Source: Smallanthus sonchifolius
Lineage: Eukaryota; Streptophyta; Magnoliopsida; Asterales; Asteraceae
Direction: 5' to 3'
DNA: 64,000 nucleotides
Assembly (NCBI GenBank): GCA_023525975.1
Contig: CM042030.1
Location: forward strand, 26,220,350-26,284,349
Both the position numbers and the translations under genes were made by a program. The notes beneath the pieces were generated by a model that was given only the letters and a program-made list of their open reading frames with translations, did no database searches and was not told the DNA's origin. Below are positions 41,329 to 52,954 of the stretch, piece by piece. Numbering within the stretch: position 1 is the stretch's first letter; each line of letters opens with the position of its first letter.

Positions 41329-44159
41329 TGTCACACCCCAACCGACGGCGAAAACGGCGGGGCAGGACATGTAGACTGTTCACAAGCTCATGGTTTGCTA
41401 AAGTTGTAATAATTAAACAAAAAGTTTCATTTCATAACTCAAGTAATCAATTACATCATTTACAAGAATACATAAATCTCCATATTAAAATTTAAGACTA
41501 GGTCCTCAACCCTAAGTGAAGTAGCTTGAATCTTAACTCAAACATCTGTAACTAAGACATGATAAATGAGAGGGTCAACTATAAAAAGTTGGTGAGCATA
41601 CATAGGTTTTGACACCACGAGTAAAGTTCAAATGTTTTGTGTACAATTCATATGATGCATGGTTTGTAAAGCATTTATGGAGAATCTAAGTTAAGCTAGT
41701 TGCACAAATGAAACTTTGTAATTGAAGGGCATAACAACACATGTTATCCTAATGTAGGGCATAACAACACATGTTATCCTAATGTAAATGTAGGGCATAA
41801 CAACATATGTTATCCTAATGCAGGGCATAACAACACATGTTAGCCTGAAGTAATGTATTGGTGTTTGCACGTGTATATCATGTAAATGTAGCCTTAACAA
41901 TTAGCATTCAAGCATAAAGCACAAATAAACACATATAATCACATTGTAGAATTGTACGTGTGTAATTGCAAATAGTGTTTGAATGTAATCATGTTTCACC
42001 CCAAAAATGTACAAAAGGAAAAAGGGGCTATGTAAACTCACATTGATATTCGTGATAGTAAAGTTCTTGAACAAAAGAATTTGGATAGCCTTGACCGTCT
42101 AAGGATGCCCTAAAATGTTGAATTGAATCATGAGGTGTTACCACTAACTAATCATATATTACGGGTTTGAAAACCGACTGTTCGTGTAGGAAGAATCCCA
42201 TGGATGGTATGTGAAATCATGGAAACCTAAGGATGTTAAGAAAACAATTTAACATAGTAGCTAAGGGTTCACAATCGTTGAAAAAATCATTTTAAGGAAT
42301 CACTCGAAGGTTTCGTTAAAAGATCACACGAGATAAATATTATCAACCTTGCGTACTGATTTCGTGCGGTACTTTTGATGGTCGAAACAGACGAGTTAGG
42401 TTACAAACCTTATATGGTTGGAAAGATTACTCAAGGTATCATGTTTTAGGCTCAATAAAAACCTTCATTAGTTTAGGAATGAAAAAGTTATGAAGGCGTG
42501 AAGTTAGGGCAGTGATGCTGGAATTTGGGGTTTTGAAACAAAAACAACTTTGTGAGCGGATTACCATGAAATTTCATGATTCCAAAAATATTAATTTGTT
42601 AAATACATTATGATTATAAATTCTGGAAGTTGTCTTAGCAAAAATACTATTTTTGGTATGTTTAATCATCAAAAAAATAAGGACACAAGAATAGACTCAG
42701 ATTTCCATCTTTCGTGCATGATCTTTAGGGATGTAAAAAGGTAACCAAATGGGTGTGTTAGGTCGAATCCTCTTATGGAAATAAAGTATTATGTTTATAA
42801 AGAGTATTCAACAAGAAAAACCTAGGTGTTGTTTGAATAAAAATCGGCCAACAAGAGGATTTGCATTCGAAAGTCAGAATCTAAAATATTATAATGTTTG
42901 TGCCTTGTGAGGGCTGTTTACGAACCAAAATCCACGAATTGGCCAAAGATATCAACAGAAAGTTTGTAAAGGAAATCATTATGAAACTCCAAAAAGAGAA
43001 ATCATGTATTAAGGAGGTCGTAGGCTCAAGTTATGACGTCTTTCGCGAGAGCCAAATAATCTGCCAGAAATCCAGATTATGTTTTAGAAGGTTTTAACGA
43101 ATTCTAAACCGTTTGTTGCCATAAGAGTGTAAGGTAAAAGATTGTAGGCAATCAATACCACATCTTAGTGATGTGTTTTCATTTCCTACCCATGTTCTTA
43201 GTCGATTACGAGATGGACATTCAAACCAAGCGGGTTCTTGTAATGAAGAATCACTTCAAGGTTGATGTTCGTGCTACATAATCAAGGCGTTCAAGCGGTT
43301 TCCAAGAGGAAGCACTGCAAGAACACCTTAGAGGGACTAAGTACCAGAGTTTAAGGGCTAGTACTAGAAGAAAATCATGATGGTGTTGTGTGATTGCTAC
43401 TCTACACGATCAGAGAAAGAAAACAAGAAAAAGAAGAAGAACTCCTTACTTGATTGTAGATGAGAGCAAGAGGAGTGGTGTGAGTGAAAGGGAGAGGGGG
43501 TGGGGGTATTTATAGGTGTATTATGGAGTAGGGAACAAGTTAGAATTAGGGCTAGAGGGTGAGTTGGAGGCTAAATGAAAGAAAGAAAAAATAATGGTTG
43601 CTGTTACTTGCGATCGGAAGGTAGGAGCCAAAAAGGAAAGTGGGGCTGGCCTTTAACTTGATTTTTGACACTTGTTTACAGCTGGTGGTTGACTAAAATA
43701 GTCCTAGGAAGGTTCTATAATGGTTCATAATAGAAAATAAGTCATGGCTAGGGTCTAGGATAAGTATTTTGCAACATAACACTTGAAATGTGACATAAAA
43801 AGTGACATTTTGTAACTTAGGATAAAAGAGACCTATGAAGATAAATCATGGGCTATAACACTTTGTTAGATAATTATTTAGGCTAGCTAAGATATATAGT
43901 AGGGCATCCCGGTCTATTGGTTTTAAAATTTGATCCACCAGATACGAAAATTTCATGTAAAATGATGTTGTAAGCAAACTGTTGCACATAAAATGATAAC
44001 TTGTGATATTGGGCATATAAGAAGCATTTTATGAATACGTGTGGTCATAATGATATAAGATATACTTGGTAAACAAAATGATTGCTAAGGTGCTCGTTTT
44101 ATTGATACTTTATGAAATCCAACGGTACAAGTACAAGGTGAAAAATTGGAAATTTTACA
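41329..44159 (-). mobile_element. Solo LTR F (gypsy), inserted in copia E integrase
   Basis: 2831 bp from TGTCACACCCC to TTTTACA, flanked by the 5-bp target duplication TTGTG (41324-41328 and 44160-44164). The copia integrase reads KRHN on one side and HNKTCYELI on the other, so the insertion point is exact. No primer-binding site, polypurine tract or coding domain is inside. The end (CGGGGCAGGACATGTAGACT) matches the LTRs of A and D. A minus-strand TATA box (TATAAATA, 43514-43507) is present. The internal region was presumably removed by LTR-LTR recombination. Confidence 0.92.
41726..41850. repeat. minisatellite in solo LTR F
   Basis: Four copies of AGGGCATAACAACACATGTT followed by ATCCTAATGT, 30-37 bp apart. 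Each copy contains an inverted pair ATAACA...TGTTAT. Confidence 0.8.
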
Positions 44160-44164
44160 TTGTG

Positions 44165-44683
44165 CCTCTTCACAACCAGAATTCTGTTTAAGACGTGACA
44201 AGCTATATTAACGGCTTCTGCCCAGAAAGTGACATGAATCTTTGCATCCGACAACATAGTCCTTGCAGTCTCAATCAGGGTTCTGTTCTTCCATTCAGCA
44301 ACTCCATTCTGCTGAGGCGTGTACGACGCGCTGAATTCGTGACGGGTCCTTTTCTTGAGACAGAAAAGCTCCATCAAATTATTCTTGAACTCGATTCCGT
44401 TGTCACTCCTTATCCTTCTAACTTTCAGCTTGCAAAGAGATTCCAAGCTCAGGATCAAGTATTGAAGAATATCAGCAGTCTCGTCTTTAGTACCTAAAAA
44501 GTGCACCCAAGAAAAACGTGAGAAATCATCAGTTACTACTAGACAGAACGACTTACCTCCAATACTCTTGATACTTATGGGGCCAAACAGATCCTTATGT
44601 AATAGCTCCAAAGGGGTATCAATAGAGTTTTGGAGCTTGGGCTTGTGAGACTTCTGTTGCTGTTTGCCCTTTTTACAAGGCAT
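44165..44683 (-). pseudogene. integrase core, copia E
   Basis: Copia integrase with the DDE triad: Asp in LLHKDLFGPISIKSIGGKS, Asp in RSDNGIEFKNN, and Glu in the block YTPQQNGVAEWKNRTLIE. The upstream KKGKQQQKSHKP corresponds to the end of the zinc domain. The frame ends at the solo LTR insertion (44159-44164). R to W in the block normally written NGVAERKNRT is a likely damaging change. Confidence 0.88.
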
Positions 44684-44973
44684 ACAGTCATCTGCAACGT
44701 AAATATATGCTTAAGAACCCCGGTTACCAAACCGTTTCGGACAAGATGATTCATTTTACGATACGAAATATGTCCGAGTTTCCTATGCCACAAAATGGAG
44801 TCAAGCTCTGTCGCTTTAGTAAGCAAATAGGTAGCAACTGATGAGGTGGTTGTTGTCACGCTCATATCAATCTGATAGGTGTCGTTTGTTCTTGGCGCTC
44901 TCATCAGGATCCAGTCTTCCGGAACTTCAAAACCAGATTTGAGAATCATGCATTCTGACTTGTCAAACATCAC
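44684..44973 (-). pseudogene. gag-pre-integrase (zinc) domain, copia E
   Basis: Encodes LWHRKLGHISYRKMNHLVRN, the HHCC half-motif of copia integrases, preceded by MMFDKSECMILKSGFEVPED. The downstream cysteine pair is displaced by a frameshift near 44710; the sequence CLVKRANSNRSL is out of register with CKKGKQ in the next frame. Confidence 0.8.
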
Positions 44974-45239
44974 CGAGTACTCCTTATCACAGATTGGGAG
45001 ACACTCAACAGGTTATGCTTCAGCTGCTCGCAAAAGTTGACGTTGTCAAAGCTGACACAACCGTTCGAAACCACGCCTTGACACGTGATGCTGCCGCCTT
45101 TTTCTCTGGTAAAGGCCACATAGCCGCCACTGAATGGTTTAACATCTTGAAGCAGGGCCATGTTTCCTGTCATGTGCCGGGAGCATCCACTATCTACATA
45201 CCAGCGGTTAGAGATAGTACCCTTCGGACATCCCTGCAC
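44970..45239 (-). pseudogene. aspartic protease, copia E
   Basis: Contains WYVDSGCSRHMTGN, the copia protease active site (Asp-Ser-Gly), then KGGSITCQGVV and the LKHNLLSVSQ flap-proximal block. The catalytic motif is intact. The frame is short because of a break shortly after VSQ. Confidence 0.85.
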
Positions 45240-45724
45240 GAGTCACAAAAGAATCAGTTAGATTTGGAGACCCAAGCCATTGTGGTCTTGGGTCGTCCAT
45301 CCTTTTCAAAATAAACTACTTCCTTTAACTCACAGTCATGATGACTGTTCAAAATTGATGAATCTTTAGAAGAATAGATTCCTCATCTATACCTTTTGAT
45401 GGGAAAAGAAGGCCAGTTGAATCCGGAAAAGAAGGTTAGGGAGTCGCACTAAAGGCGGAGGAAGAAGCCCCTAACGCGGTCAAGTCTTGTGCGGCACTAT
45501 TGGATACGCCAGTTGAAGATGCCCCTTTGGAGAAAGCTGTTTCTGCTTCTGCTTTCCCAGCGCCTTGAATTAGGAGATTGAGAAGTTTTGGATTTGGCAG
45601 TCCAGGATCTCTTCTGTTTCTTAACCGGAACACGAGACTTTGGTTCAACTACACCAGGTGAACTTGTGGAACCTTCACCTGATTGAACTGAAGTCAGTTG
45701 TTCAAGCTTTCTCAACCTCTTGTT
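45240..45724 (-). pseudogene. gag-protease linker, copia E
   Basis: Two overlapping open pieces (45715-45497 and 45648-45436) with low-complexity Lys/Pro/Ser content and a frameshift between them. No domain is recognised. In position it links the gag tail to the protease. Confidence 0.5.
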
Positions 45725-46510
45725 TCATCTTCTTCTCTGTGGCTCAGGTTTCTCACCAGTACGTGTACTACCGGAGGTAGGTACACAAGGTACAGAAGGT
45801 TGCGTTACCTTTCTTGAAACAGATGGTTTAGCTTCAGATTTGATCTTAGGCTTTACCATCGGTTTGACTGGTGGTTTCACCACATTTTGCTTTGGATGTT
45901 TGGGAGTTTTCACTGAGGGCGACCTGGGGATAACAACTGGTTGTGAAACAACAGGCCGTTTCCCTTGGTTCTTTGAAGCACAGTTCACAAGAATGTGACC
46001 AACCAAGCCACAATGAAAATAGTTCCTCTTGTCTACATAAGTTCTCTTGTAGGGCTCATTAGATCTGGCCTTAGATAACTCAGCATTATGAGCACGAGGA
46101 GTTGGTTTATGAACAGGAGTCTGAACCTTTCCAGTTTGGTTTTTGGGAGTATAATATTTTTCCAAATTTTCTTTATACCCAAGCCCATAATGAGCTGAAA
46201 AAGCTTCTTTCTTTGCTTGGTTAAGACTTTTATATCCCCCATAAAGCATTACCTTTAGATTATCATTTGTTTCAATGATATCGGGTTCAGTTAAAATGCA
46301 ATTATCACTATTAGTGATAACGTTTTTCTTTACTTTCTGTTCAGTCAACAACTCCTCAGATACAACTCCTTCAGGGCAAGACTTAACCGACCCGTCTTCA
46401 GAAGCAGTAACGAACTCCTCACTAGATGTGGAGTTAGCCTTACTTGAGGATTCATCCTTTTTAGGGGAATCATCCTTATCAGAGGACTCATCTAGACAAA
46501 GTGAGATCAA
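45725..46510 (-). pseudogene. gag distal region with second zinc knuckle, copia E
   Basis: 262 codons: an acidic Ser-rich start (DESSDKDDSPKKDESSSKAN), a middle with KEAFSAHYGLGYKENLEKYY, then the knuckle YFHCGLVGHILVNC, whose first cysteine is changed to tyrosine. A Lys/Pro/Val-rich basic tail follows (VVKPPVKPMVKPKIKSEAKP). A second knuckle this far downstream fits the enlarged gag of SIRE-like copia elements. Confidence 0.75.
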
Positions 46511-46658
46511 TGTCTATTAAGCTATTGACAAACTTCCCGCTCACTAGTGGAGGGATGGCATTAGTACCCAAACCTAACCCATTCAGTTGTCTCACTACAG
46601 ATTCGTAGTGTTCCACCACAAAGCGAGAGTTTTTCAACTTCTCATTAGCACATTTTAA

Positions 46659-47132
46659 CTACAAGATCTCATTTTGCAGTTTGTTGATCTCATTGTTCCA
46701 TTTTTCCAACCCCCTGTATGCACCATCTAAGTGAAGCTGTTGATCACTTAGTTTTAAAGAATATTCACATTTTTCCTTTTTCAACGTTTCAATAGAATCT
46801 TTAAAACGTTTTTCATTTTCTTTGTAGTTTAGAGCTGCCATACTTAGGGGTTCGATTTTGTCTTGGAGCCTAGAATTTTCAAGTTTTAGCCCTAGACATT
46901 TAGAACATGAAATAACATAAAAAGGGTTAGAATCTACCTCAGAAGATGAACTTGTTGCTTCTCCAATGGCCATGAGAGCAACAGCAGTAGTCGATTCCTC
47001 TTTATCATCTACACGAGCTTCCATTTCTTCAGTTTCCTTCACCTCCGCTGTAGCAGTAGTTGTAGATTCTTCTAGGTCAGCCATAGAAGCTTCCCTTTTC
47101 TCTGCTTCCATCATCTCCATGATCTCAGCCAT
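46659..47132 (-). pseudogene. gag middle region with coiled coil, copia E
   Basis: Glu/Thr/Ala-rich beginning (a simple-sequence stretch with EESTTTATAEVKETEEMEAR), then CSKCLGLKLENSRLQDKIEP and a predicted coiled coil to EKWNNEINKLQNEIL. It lies between the two zinc knuckles. It probably mediates gag multimerisation (inference). Confidence 0.65.
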
Positions 47133-47288
47133 GAGACCAACCTGGGTTTGTGCGATGATGGCATCCTCCAGATGAGCACCCCAATCAAAGCTTTCGTCCT
47201 GTTGGGCTACCAGTGCATTGGACGTTCCAGCTTGGCTTTGATTGAGGTGGTTTGAGTTGTTGTGGCCATGGCTGTTTCCTTGGCTGGG

Positions 47289-47588
47289 TCAGGTAAAACC
47301 AGAGGCAGGTGCTTTGTCTTTCTGACACTCACGAGCAAAGTGTCCATAGTTCAGACACTTGTAGCATTTAGCCTTAGATTTGTCAAACCCAACATTGGCA
47401 TTAGGATGCACGCCAATAAACTTTCTTCCTGTTCTGTTCAGGAAACGCTTGGCTTTCCTCAATAGCATGGCCATATTCCATTGAATATCCATGTCCTCCA
47501 TGTCATCAGGATCCACTTGATTAAAATCTTCTTCAATCGTCTCTGGATCAGTAAGCTTGCCACCTATGAAATTCTCATACGCAAGCAT
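47289..47588 (-). pseudogene. gag first zinc knuckle, copia E
   Basis: Encodes AYENFIGGKLTDPETIEEDF, then the CCHC knuckle CYKCLNYGHFARECQ (intact). A one-base shift near 47580 separates it from the gag N-terminal part, which should be continuous with it. Confidence 0.85.
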
Positions 47589-48549
47589 ACAAGGAGAATA
47601 GTGCTACATGATCTTCAGCTATTCTGACAATAGCTGATTGGTTAGCTGAAGACATAGCAGGAGGATTTCTTGAGGTATTTTGATGATGAGATCCTAACCC
47701 TGATCCTGAAGCATAGCATGCATGACCACCACACCCAGTTGAGTGGTCTTCTTCAGTAGAATTTCCAGTGAAGAGGGCAATTCCAGAGCCCAATGACTTG
47801 GATGTAGAAGTCGTCCCATGATACATAGAAGGGTCTTGTATCTGGGGTCTTCCTGAGCTCTCCTTTCTTCTTAGGTTCATGCCATGAGCTTGAACCTTTC
47901 CTATTGCCTCCTCTATTGTCAACTCATAGAATTTAGGATTTTCCCTCATCAGGGTTGTGTACATCTCAAATTTGGGTGGTAAAGCATCCAAAAACTTTTC
48001 CACCATCTCTTCATCTGGATACCTGAGTTCAAAAGCCTTCAACTCAGTCTGTAAATGATAGAATCTAGAGATGAGGTCATCTAAAGATTCGTTCTCTAAA
48101 AATCTGAAGCACTCATACTGCTTCCTGAGAAGATCCCTCTTACTCTTCTTGATGTCACTATTTCCTTCGAATCTTTTCTGTAAAGCTTTCCAAAGATCCT
48201 TGGAATTGTCATAACCTCGGAAATTGTGGAACAATTCCCGAGTTAATGCCATAGTGATCGAACCAAGTGCCTTCTTTTCACGATCATAAGGTTTCTTTTC
48301 TTCGTCAGAAAGCTTAGAGATAGGTTTGGGCATGGTTTCATCAAGATAGATGTGTGTGGGATGCTTATATCCCTCAAGGATTGGTATCCATAGCGATGAG
48401 TCGGTATAAGAAATGTAGTGCTCAAAACGTGCTTTCCAATTAGAATAATCGTTCACGTTTAGCAACTTTGGTGGTTTCTGTGGTGTACCGATCTCATTAT
48501 CATGATTTAACAGGTTTCCAAGATTCTGAAGATTCGACATAGTGAACAC
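47575..48549 (-). pseudogene. gag N-terminal (capsid) region, copia E
   Basis: 324 codons, start MFTMSNLQNLG (the second Met at 48540 is as likely). It has the copia gag (UBN2-type) fold: LNVNDYSNWKARFEHYISYT, LWKALQKRFEGNSDIKKSKR, YECFRFLENESLDDLISRFY and EKFLDALPPKFEMYTTLMRE. The frame runs unbroken until the shift near 47580, making this the best kept copia gene here. It forms the virus-like particle in this family. Confidence 0.9.
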
Positions 48550-49085
48550 TTAGTCAAATTTCAGAAAAATCAGAAACAGTTGCGCACTTGATTTTGGCCT
48601 TGCGCACTTGATTTTGGCCTTGCGCACTTGAGAAATGGTCTTGCGTATTTAGATTTCCTCTTGCGTACTTGTAAGTACGCAGGAGTAAATGGTAAGTACG
48701 CAGGATATACCTTAAGTTCGCACAAGTTCAGTCTTGCGCACTTGTAAGTACGCAGTAGATAAGTCTTGCGTATTTAGTAAGTACGCACAAAATTGTACTT
48801 TTTGCCAGAAATTGTAAGTACGCACAACACCTTTTCAGCAACTTTCACCAAACTTTTCCGGTCACCTGAAACTCGTCGGAGATGGAAAAAATTGGTCTGA
48901 TGATCAATGCAAATGAGCCAAAGGGTCAGAAACTTGTTTCTAACCAACCTTTGATGCTCAAAACACTCAAATACATAACAAAAATCAGTTTTTATCACAA
49001 AAATCAACAAAAATACCTCTTTTGCTTGTAAAAATTCAGTAGAAACTCTCCAAACTCACTCACAACACTCGAAATCAGGAGCAAT
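48550..49085 (-). other. 5' leader of copia E
   Basis: No gene. It contains palindromes and half-sites of the GCGYACTT type (48581-48827) and a two- to three-fold tandem TTGCGCACTTGATTTTGGCC. Confidence 0.6.
48581..48827. repeat. palindrome and half-site array in copia E leader
   Basis: About three full palindromes (for example TTGCGTACTTGTAAGTACGC at 48661) and at least eight single arms, between the primer-binding site and gag. This is a third position for the same motif in one element. Confidence 0.75.
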
Positions 49086-49097
49086 GCTATGATACCA
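49086..49097 (-). promoter_or_regulatory. primer-binding site of copia E
   Basis: The minus strand reads TGGTATCATAGC, two bases after the LTR. It is the initiator-Met tRNA complement with one mismatch (T for G). Confidence 0.85.
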
Positions 49098-49099
49098 CT

Positions 49100-49642
49100 T
49101 GTAGGTCCCTCGGGTGTGGCGGATCGTCACATGCAAGTGGGTCTACTAGTCGGACCGGGTGCGGAATGCCCGTGACTAGGCGGAGAGTCTAGCTAAACAA
49201 AGTAAACTGACAAGAGAAAACACTTTAAACGTTCTTTGTATTATAAACACTTGAAGGTAACAGAGATGAGCACTGAGATTACAATCTACGTATTTGCTAT
49301 AATGTCTGCGTACTTAACTTCTGTCAACCTATCCTATTTATACAAGACCTGATGCTTGCGCACTTAGCAAGTGCGCAGGGCAAAATGCTCTTGCGTACTT
49401 AGCCAGTACGCAAAGTTATTCTTGCGTACTTGCTAAGTACGCAGGAGCTTTCTCCTGCGCACTTACAAGTGCGCAAAACACTTAGAGAATTTTACAACAT
49501 TCAATATGTAAAAGGAAAATACAACTCGATAAACTAATACATAAAAACTCTTACATACAAAGACAATTACAAACAAAACAATAAAACCTAAGACTAAGAC
49601 TCTATCTATACAGAGTGTTTGTCACAGGAAAGTGCTTCAACA
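49100..49642 (-). repeat. 5' LTR of copia E
   Basis: 543 bp with TG...CA ends (TGTAGGTCCC to GTGCTTCAACA), followed by the TACTA target duplication and resumption of the element D LTR. Confidence 0.92.
49335..49475 (-). promoter_or_regulatory. LTR promoter module in 5' LTR of copia E
   Basis: Four palindromes (49475-49355) followed by TATAAATA (49342-49335) on the minus strand. Arms are better preserved here than in the 3' LTR. Confidence 0.75.
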
Positions 49643-49647
49643 TACTA

Positions 49648-49711
49648 TTATACATGTAACCCATGTATATTTTGGTTATAATTATGAGCTTCAAGCCACG
49701 TATTAACATTT

Positions 49712-49756
<45 letters not shown>

Positions 49757-49846
49757 CCTTTTTATATAGTTAGTAATATTATAAAATGGAATTTCCATTT
49801 AAAATAGTTTGAACATAAAATCAATAATGTGTTAGTTTACAAGTTT

Positions 49847-49877
<31 letters not shown>

Positions 49878-52657
49878 TTTATAACCAAATTTCAAGTCTA
49901 GGACTTTTCTTAAACAAAGAAATCCCCCCTTAGCCAATTGAACCCTCAACCTTGAACCCCTTTTATCCCAAATTGGACCTTTGACTTGGATCTTTGACCA
50001 CATCAACCTATTTTGACTTTCAAAGTCAAACAACCCTGTTATACTTGCAATTCCAGGCTTTCGTCGATCAATTCCAACTGTTTTGGACATCCCACGTATA
50101 CCTAAGCTAATATCGATCGAATCCAGACCCAATTAACACCCAATTCAATCAATGTCGTGGCCAAATTTGAAACTCAAAATAGTTTGACTCCTTATAGTCA
50201 AACCATGTCCAATTAGCTTTCAAATCGGGAAATTGGATCATGTTTAGGGCCGCAAATCACACTCAGCCGTTTATTGCATGTATACAGACCGAATTCGTGA
50301 CCCAATTAGTCCTTAATCAAATGAATCCATGCGCAAATAACGCTGACAGTTGGTTCCTGTCAAAACAACTTGAATCGGGCTGTTATGGAGAAATCAATCT
50401 GATTAAGCTACCCTCGCACCTTCGTAAACCGTATTTCAAAATTCCTAACCTCTCACGAACCCTGCATTCCACCGCTGAAGCGCTGACAGGATCGAAGAAA
50501 ACCGAGTTTGGGTCATTAGTCATTCGTCCTCCATACACCATCATCACAGGTAATCTCTATGTCATTTAACTCGTTTTGATCTCCTAATCGAAAGCCCCAT
50601 GATTCCAAACCCTATTACAATTGAATTCAATCTGTTTTTGCTCAAGAACAATCTAGGGTTTCGTGTTCTTGAATCAGTTAAACAAACATCAAATGAACAT
50701 GAAACTCCAATTAAATTACAAAATCGAATTCGCAATCCTTTGCTTATCAAAAACCCTAAACTCTTTTCGTTAATTAAACAACCAAGGATCGATTAAAGAT
50801 TTGAATAGGGAATCGGGTTTTAGGTTTGGGATGATGATGATAGATCCACTGTTTGGGTTTGTTCATTAAAGGCTTTCCAGATGGCTATTCTTTCAAGGCT
50901 TTAAGCCCAGCTCCACCGGTTAAGACTTGTGACATACACATCCAAGGTCGCGGGTTCAAGCCTAGCACCACCTTGTTTTTTTTTCTTTTTTTCCTTTTTG
51001 CGCGCGTTGAACCCGGATCCCGTGTAAACACAACATGTCATTTTAACTGTATGGGTTAATAACGCGATTGGACCTCTTGTTCAGTGGCTAGACCCTTGTG
51101 CTCACCCAGCCCCAACCCGGGTTCGAACCCAGTCCACTACAAACATTTTTAAAACAAGTTTTTAACACTCAAAATATTTTATAAAAGTTATTTTATAAAC
51201 CCAATACCATTTGGAAGTAACTTGTGCAAAAATAAACAAATTTTAATCGATACCTATTATGTTACGATTTAAATGATTTTGAAAACCTCCTTATCAATAT
51301 AAAAGATATTAAATTTTAATAAAAATTTTAGTTTTATTGAAGCATTTATATTATCTATCTTCATAAAAATTATGAGGATTTTATAAAAGTACATTATTAT
51401 TTCAAATAATTTCATAAAACAATTTAATAGATCATTTACCACTAATTATTTACTTAGGGTTTAAGCGTTATTTAAAACAAATAAAAATTTTATTTGAATA
51501 CAAATGTATATATATATTTTTTTCAACAGAACATACCCTTTAAAATAATAAATAAATAAATGATTTATTTATTATTTACTTTACATTCACAATTCGCTTA
51601 GAGTTGAATTGTATTTAGCATTAGTTCTTATATATATATTTTCACAAGAAAATAAATAAAATAACGTTCTTTATTTAAAATTATATTTGAATAAAATATA
51701 ATTTCACACTACTTTTCTAAATAAATAAAAGAAACATATTTAATTTATTTATTTATTCAAACCCAAACCCTAATCAAAATATTCTAGAACTATTCATTCC
51801 AAATCTTTCATTTATACACCACCTTTTAAGTACAACCCCCAATTTCTTACACTCCTATACATACCACAACGCAATTTTTATACACACTTTTAATTCAACA
51901 TACTTTACACACTAGGTTAACATTGTGAGATTTTAAGGATCATTTTGCTATCTAGTCTCGCGTGCTTGCTACACCCTTGATCCAAGTGAGTATTACATAG
52001 CCCCTTTTCACACTTTTACACTTTTTAGGGTGAAACAAGAACTCTATACATATAATTGTTTATATTTACACAAACACAAATCCTCTTTACATTCATGTGT
52101 GCAAATTTGAGCTTTATGTTTGAGTTCTAGGTGTGTTAACTGTTTGTGTGCAATTTATGTGCAATCATTAACTATTCAAGCCGACGGTTAACAATGATAG
52201 ATCTATTGAGTCTGATAAACCCACCCAGATTGGGGTGATTGTTACCGTCAACACAATTTGCATGCTAGTTACAAAGGTTTGATTGTACTTTGGTTACACA
52301 ATAGTTGCTCCCCATAAATGCCTTATTTTATCATGTTATGTAAGGATTTGTTTATTCACATCTATATACTATCTATGTACAAACCTGTGTATGCTCACCA
52401 ACTTTTTAGTTGACCTTATTTTATTCACGTTTCAGGTGCTAATGTGTGATTTTGATAAAGGCTTGCTACACATAGGTTTTGGGACTTAGTTAATTTTAAT
52501 TCAAGAACAATTTTGTATTTCATTATGTACTTTTGATTTGGTTTATGTTTGTTCGAATTGAAATAAATTTAATGTATTACAATTTAGTCAACCTTGAGCT
52601 CATGAACAGTCTACATGTCCCGCCCTGACGTATTCCGCCGTCGGTTGGGGTGTGACA
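49648..52657 (+). repeat. 3' LTR of element D, second part
   Basis: Colinear with 25190-28173 and ends GGTTGGGGTGTGACA, followed by the GTGTT target duplication (52658-52662). It contains longer (TA)n runs (49717-49752 and 49853-49876) than the 5' LTR and the same two tRNA-like segments (near 50930 and 51080). Confidence 0.92.
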
Positions 52658-52918
52658 GTGTTCTTTGAGACCTTTATACAACTTATCCGAACTTGGGTGA
52701 ATGGAGTACCTGGACTTGTGGGCTTCGTCCATAATCAACTCTCGTAAATTATCAAAACGTGGCACCCAGATTCTTTTCATGAAGTATAAAGTATCATCTG
52801 ACTTTGGTTCCAACTGCCTTATCATTCCCCGTAATGCCTCACTCTCAATGTTCTCTTCTTTGATTGCTTCCTGTTGTGCCATCCAGATTTGAGTCGTGAG
52901 ACTCGTATGTATTGTCAA
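52658..52918 (-). pseudogene. RNase H-integrase junction, gypsy C, cut by element D
   Basis: Encodes [40 protein letters not shown] and RYSIHPSSDKLYKGLKEH, the N-terminal zinc part of integrase. It stops at the D insertion. The partner half is at 25060. Element H has the undisturbed version. Confidence 0.85.
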
Positions 52919-52954
52919 TCCTAGGGCACAAACATGAAGAGTTTTAACTCGCTC

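Larger units (their letters stand above)
33006..49642 (-). mobile_element. Copia E: full-length Ty1/copia element with ORF3
   Basis: Minus-strand element flanked by TACTA (33001-33005 and 49643-49647). It has both LTRs (49642-49100 and 33547-33006), a primer-binding site, gag with two zinc knuckles, protease, integrase, RT, RNase H, a spacer, ORF3 and a polypurine tract. Without solo LTR F it is about 13.8 kb. I count about 27 differences between the two 543 bp LTRs (near 95% identity), so it is not recent. A large gag and a gene after pol suggest the SIRE/Maximus branch of copia; that assignment is inferred, not tested. Confidence 0.9.
25061..52657 (+). mobile_element. Element D: non-autonomous LTR retrotransposon (LARD-like)
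   Basis: The plus-strand element has a 5' LTR (25061-28173), primer-binding site, a 4.7 kb internal region without gag or pol domains, a polypurine tract and a 3' LTR (32876-33005 plus 49648-52657). The 3' LTR is split by copia E. Target duplication GTGTT is present at 25056-25060 and 52658-52662. The internal region carries a 1.16 kb tandem duplication, each copy with a 181-codon ORF. LTR ends, primer-binding site, leader and polypurine tract match gypsy A, so it probably used A-lineage proteins for movement. Confidence 0.85.

Noticed and set aside
42894..43097. 67-codon frame inside solo LTR F
   Set aside because: No motif, no homologue in the related LTRs seen here, and it lies in non-coding LTR sequence.
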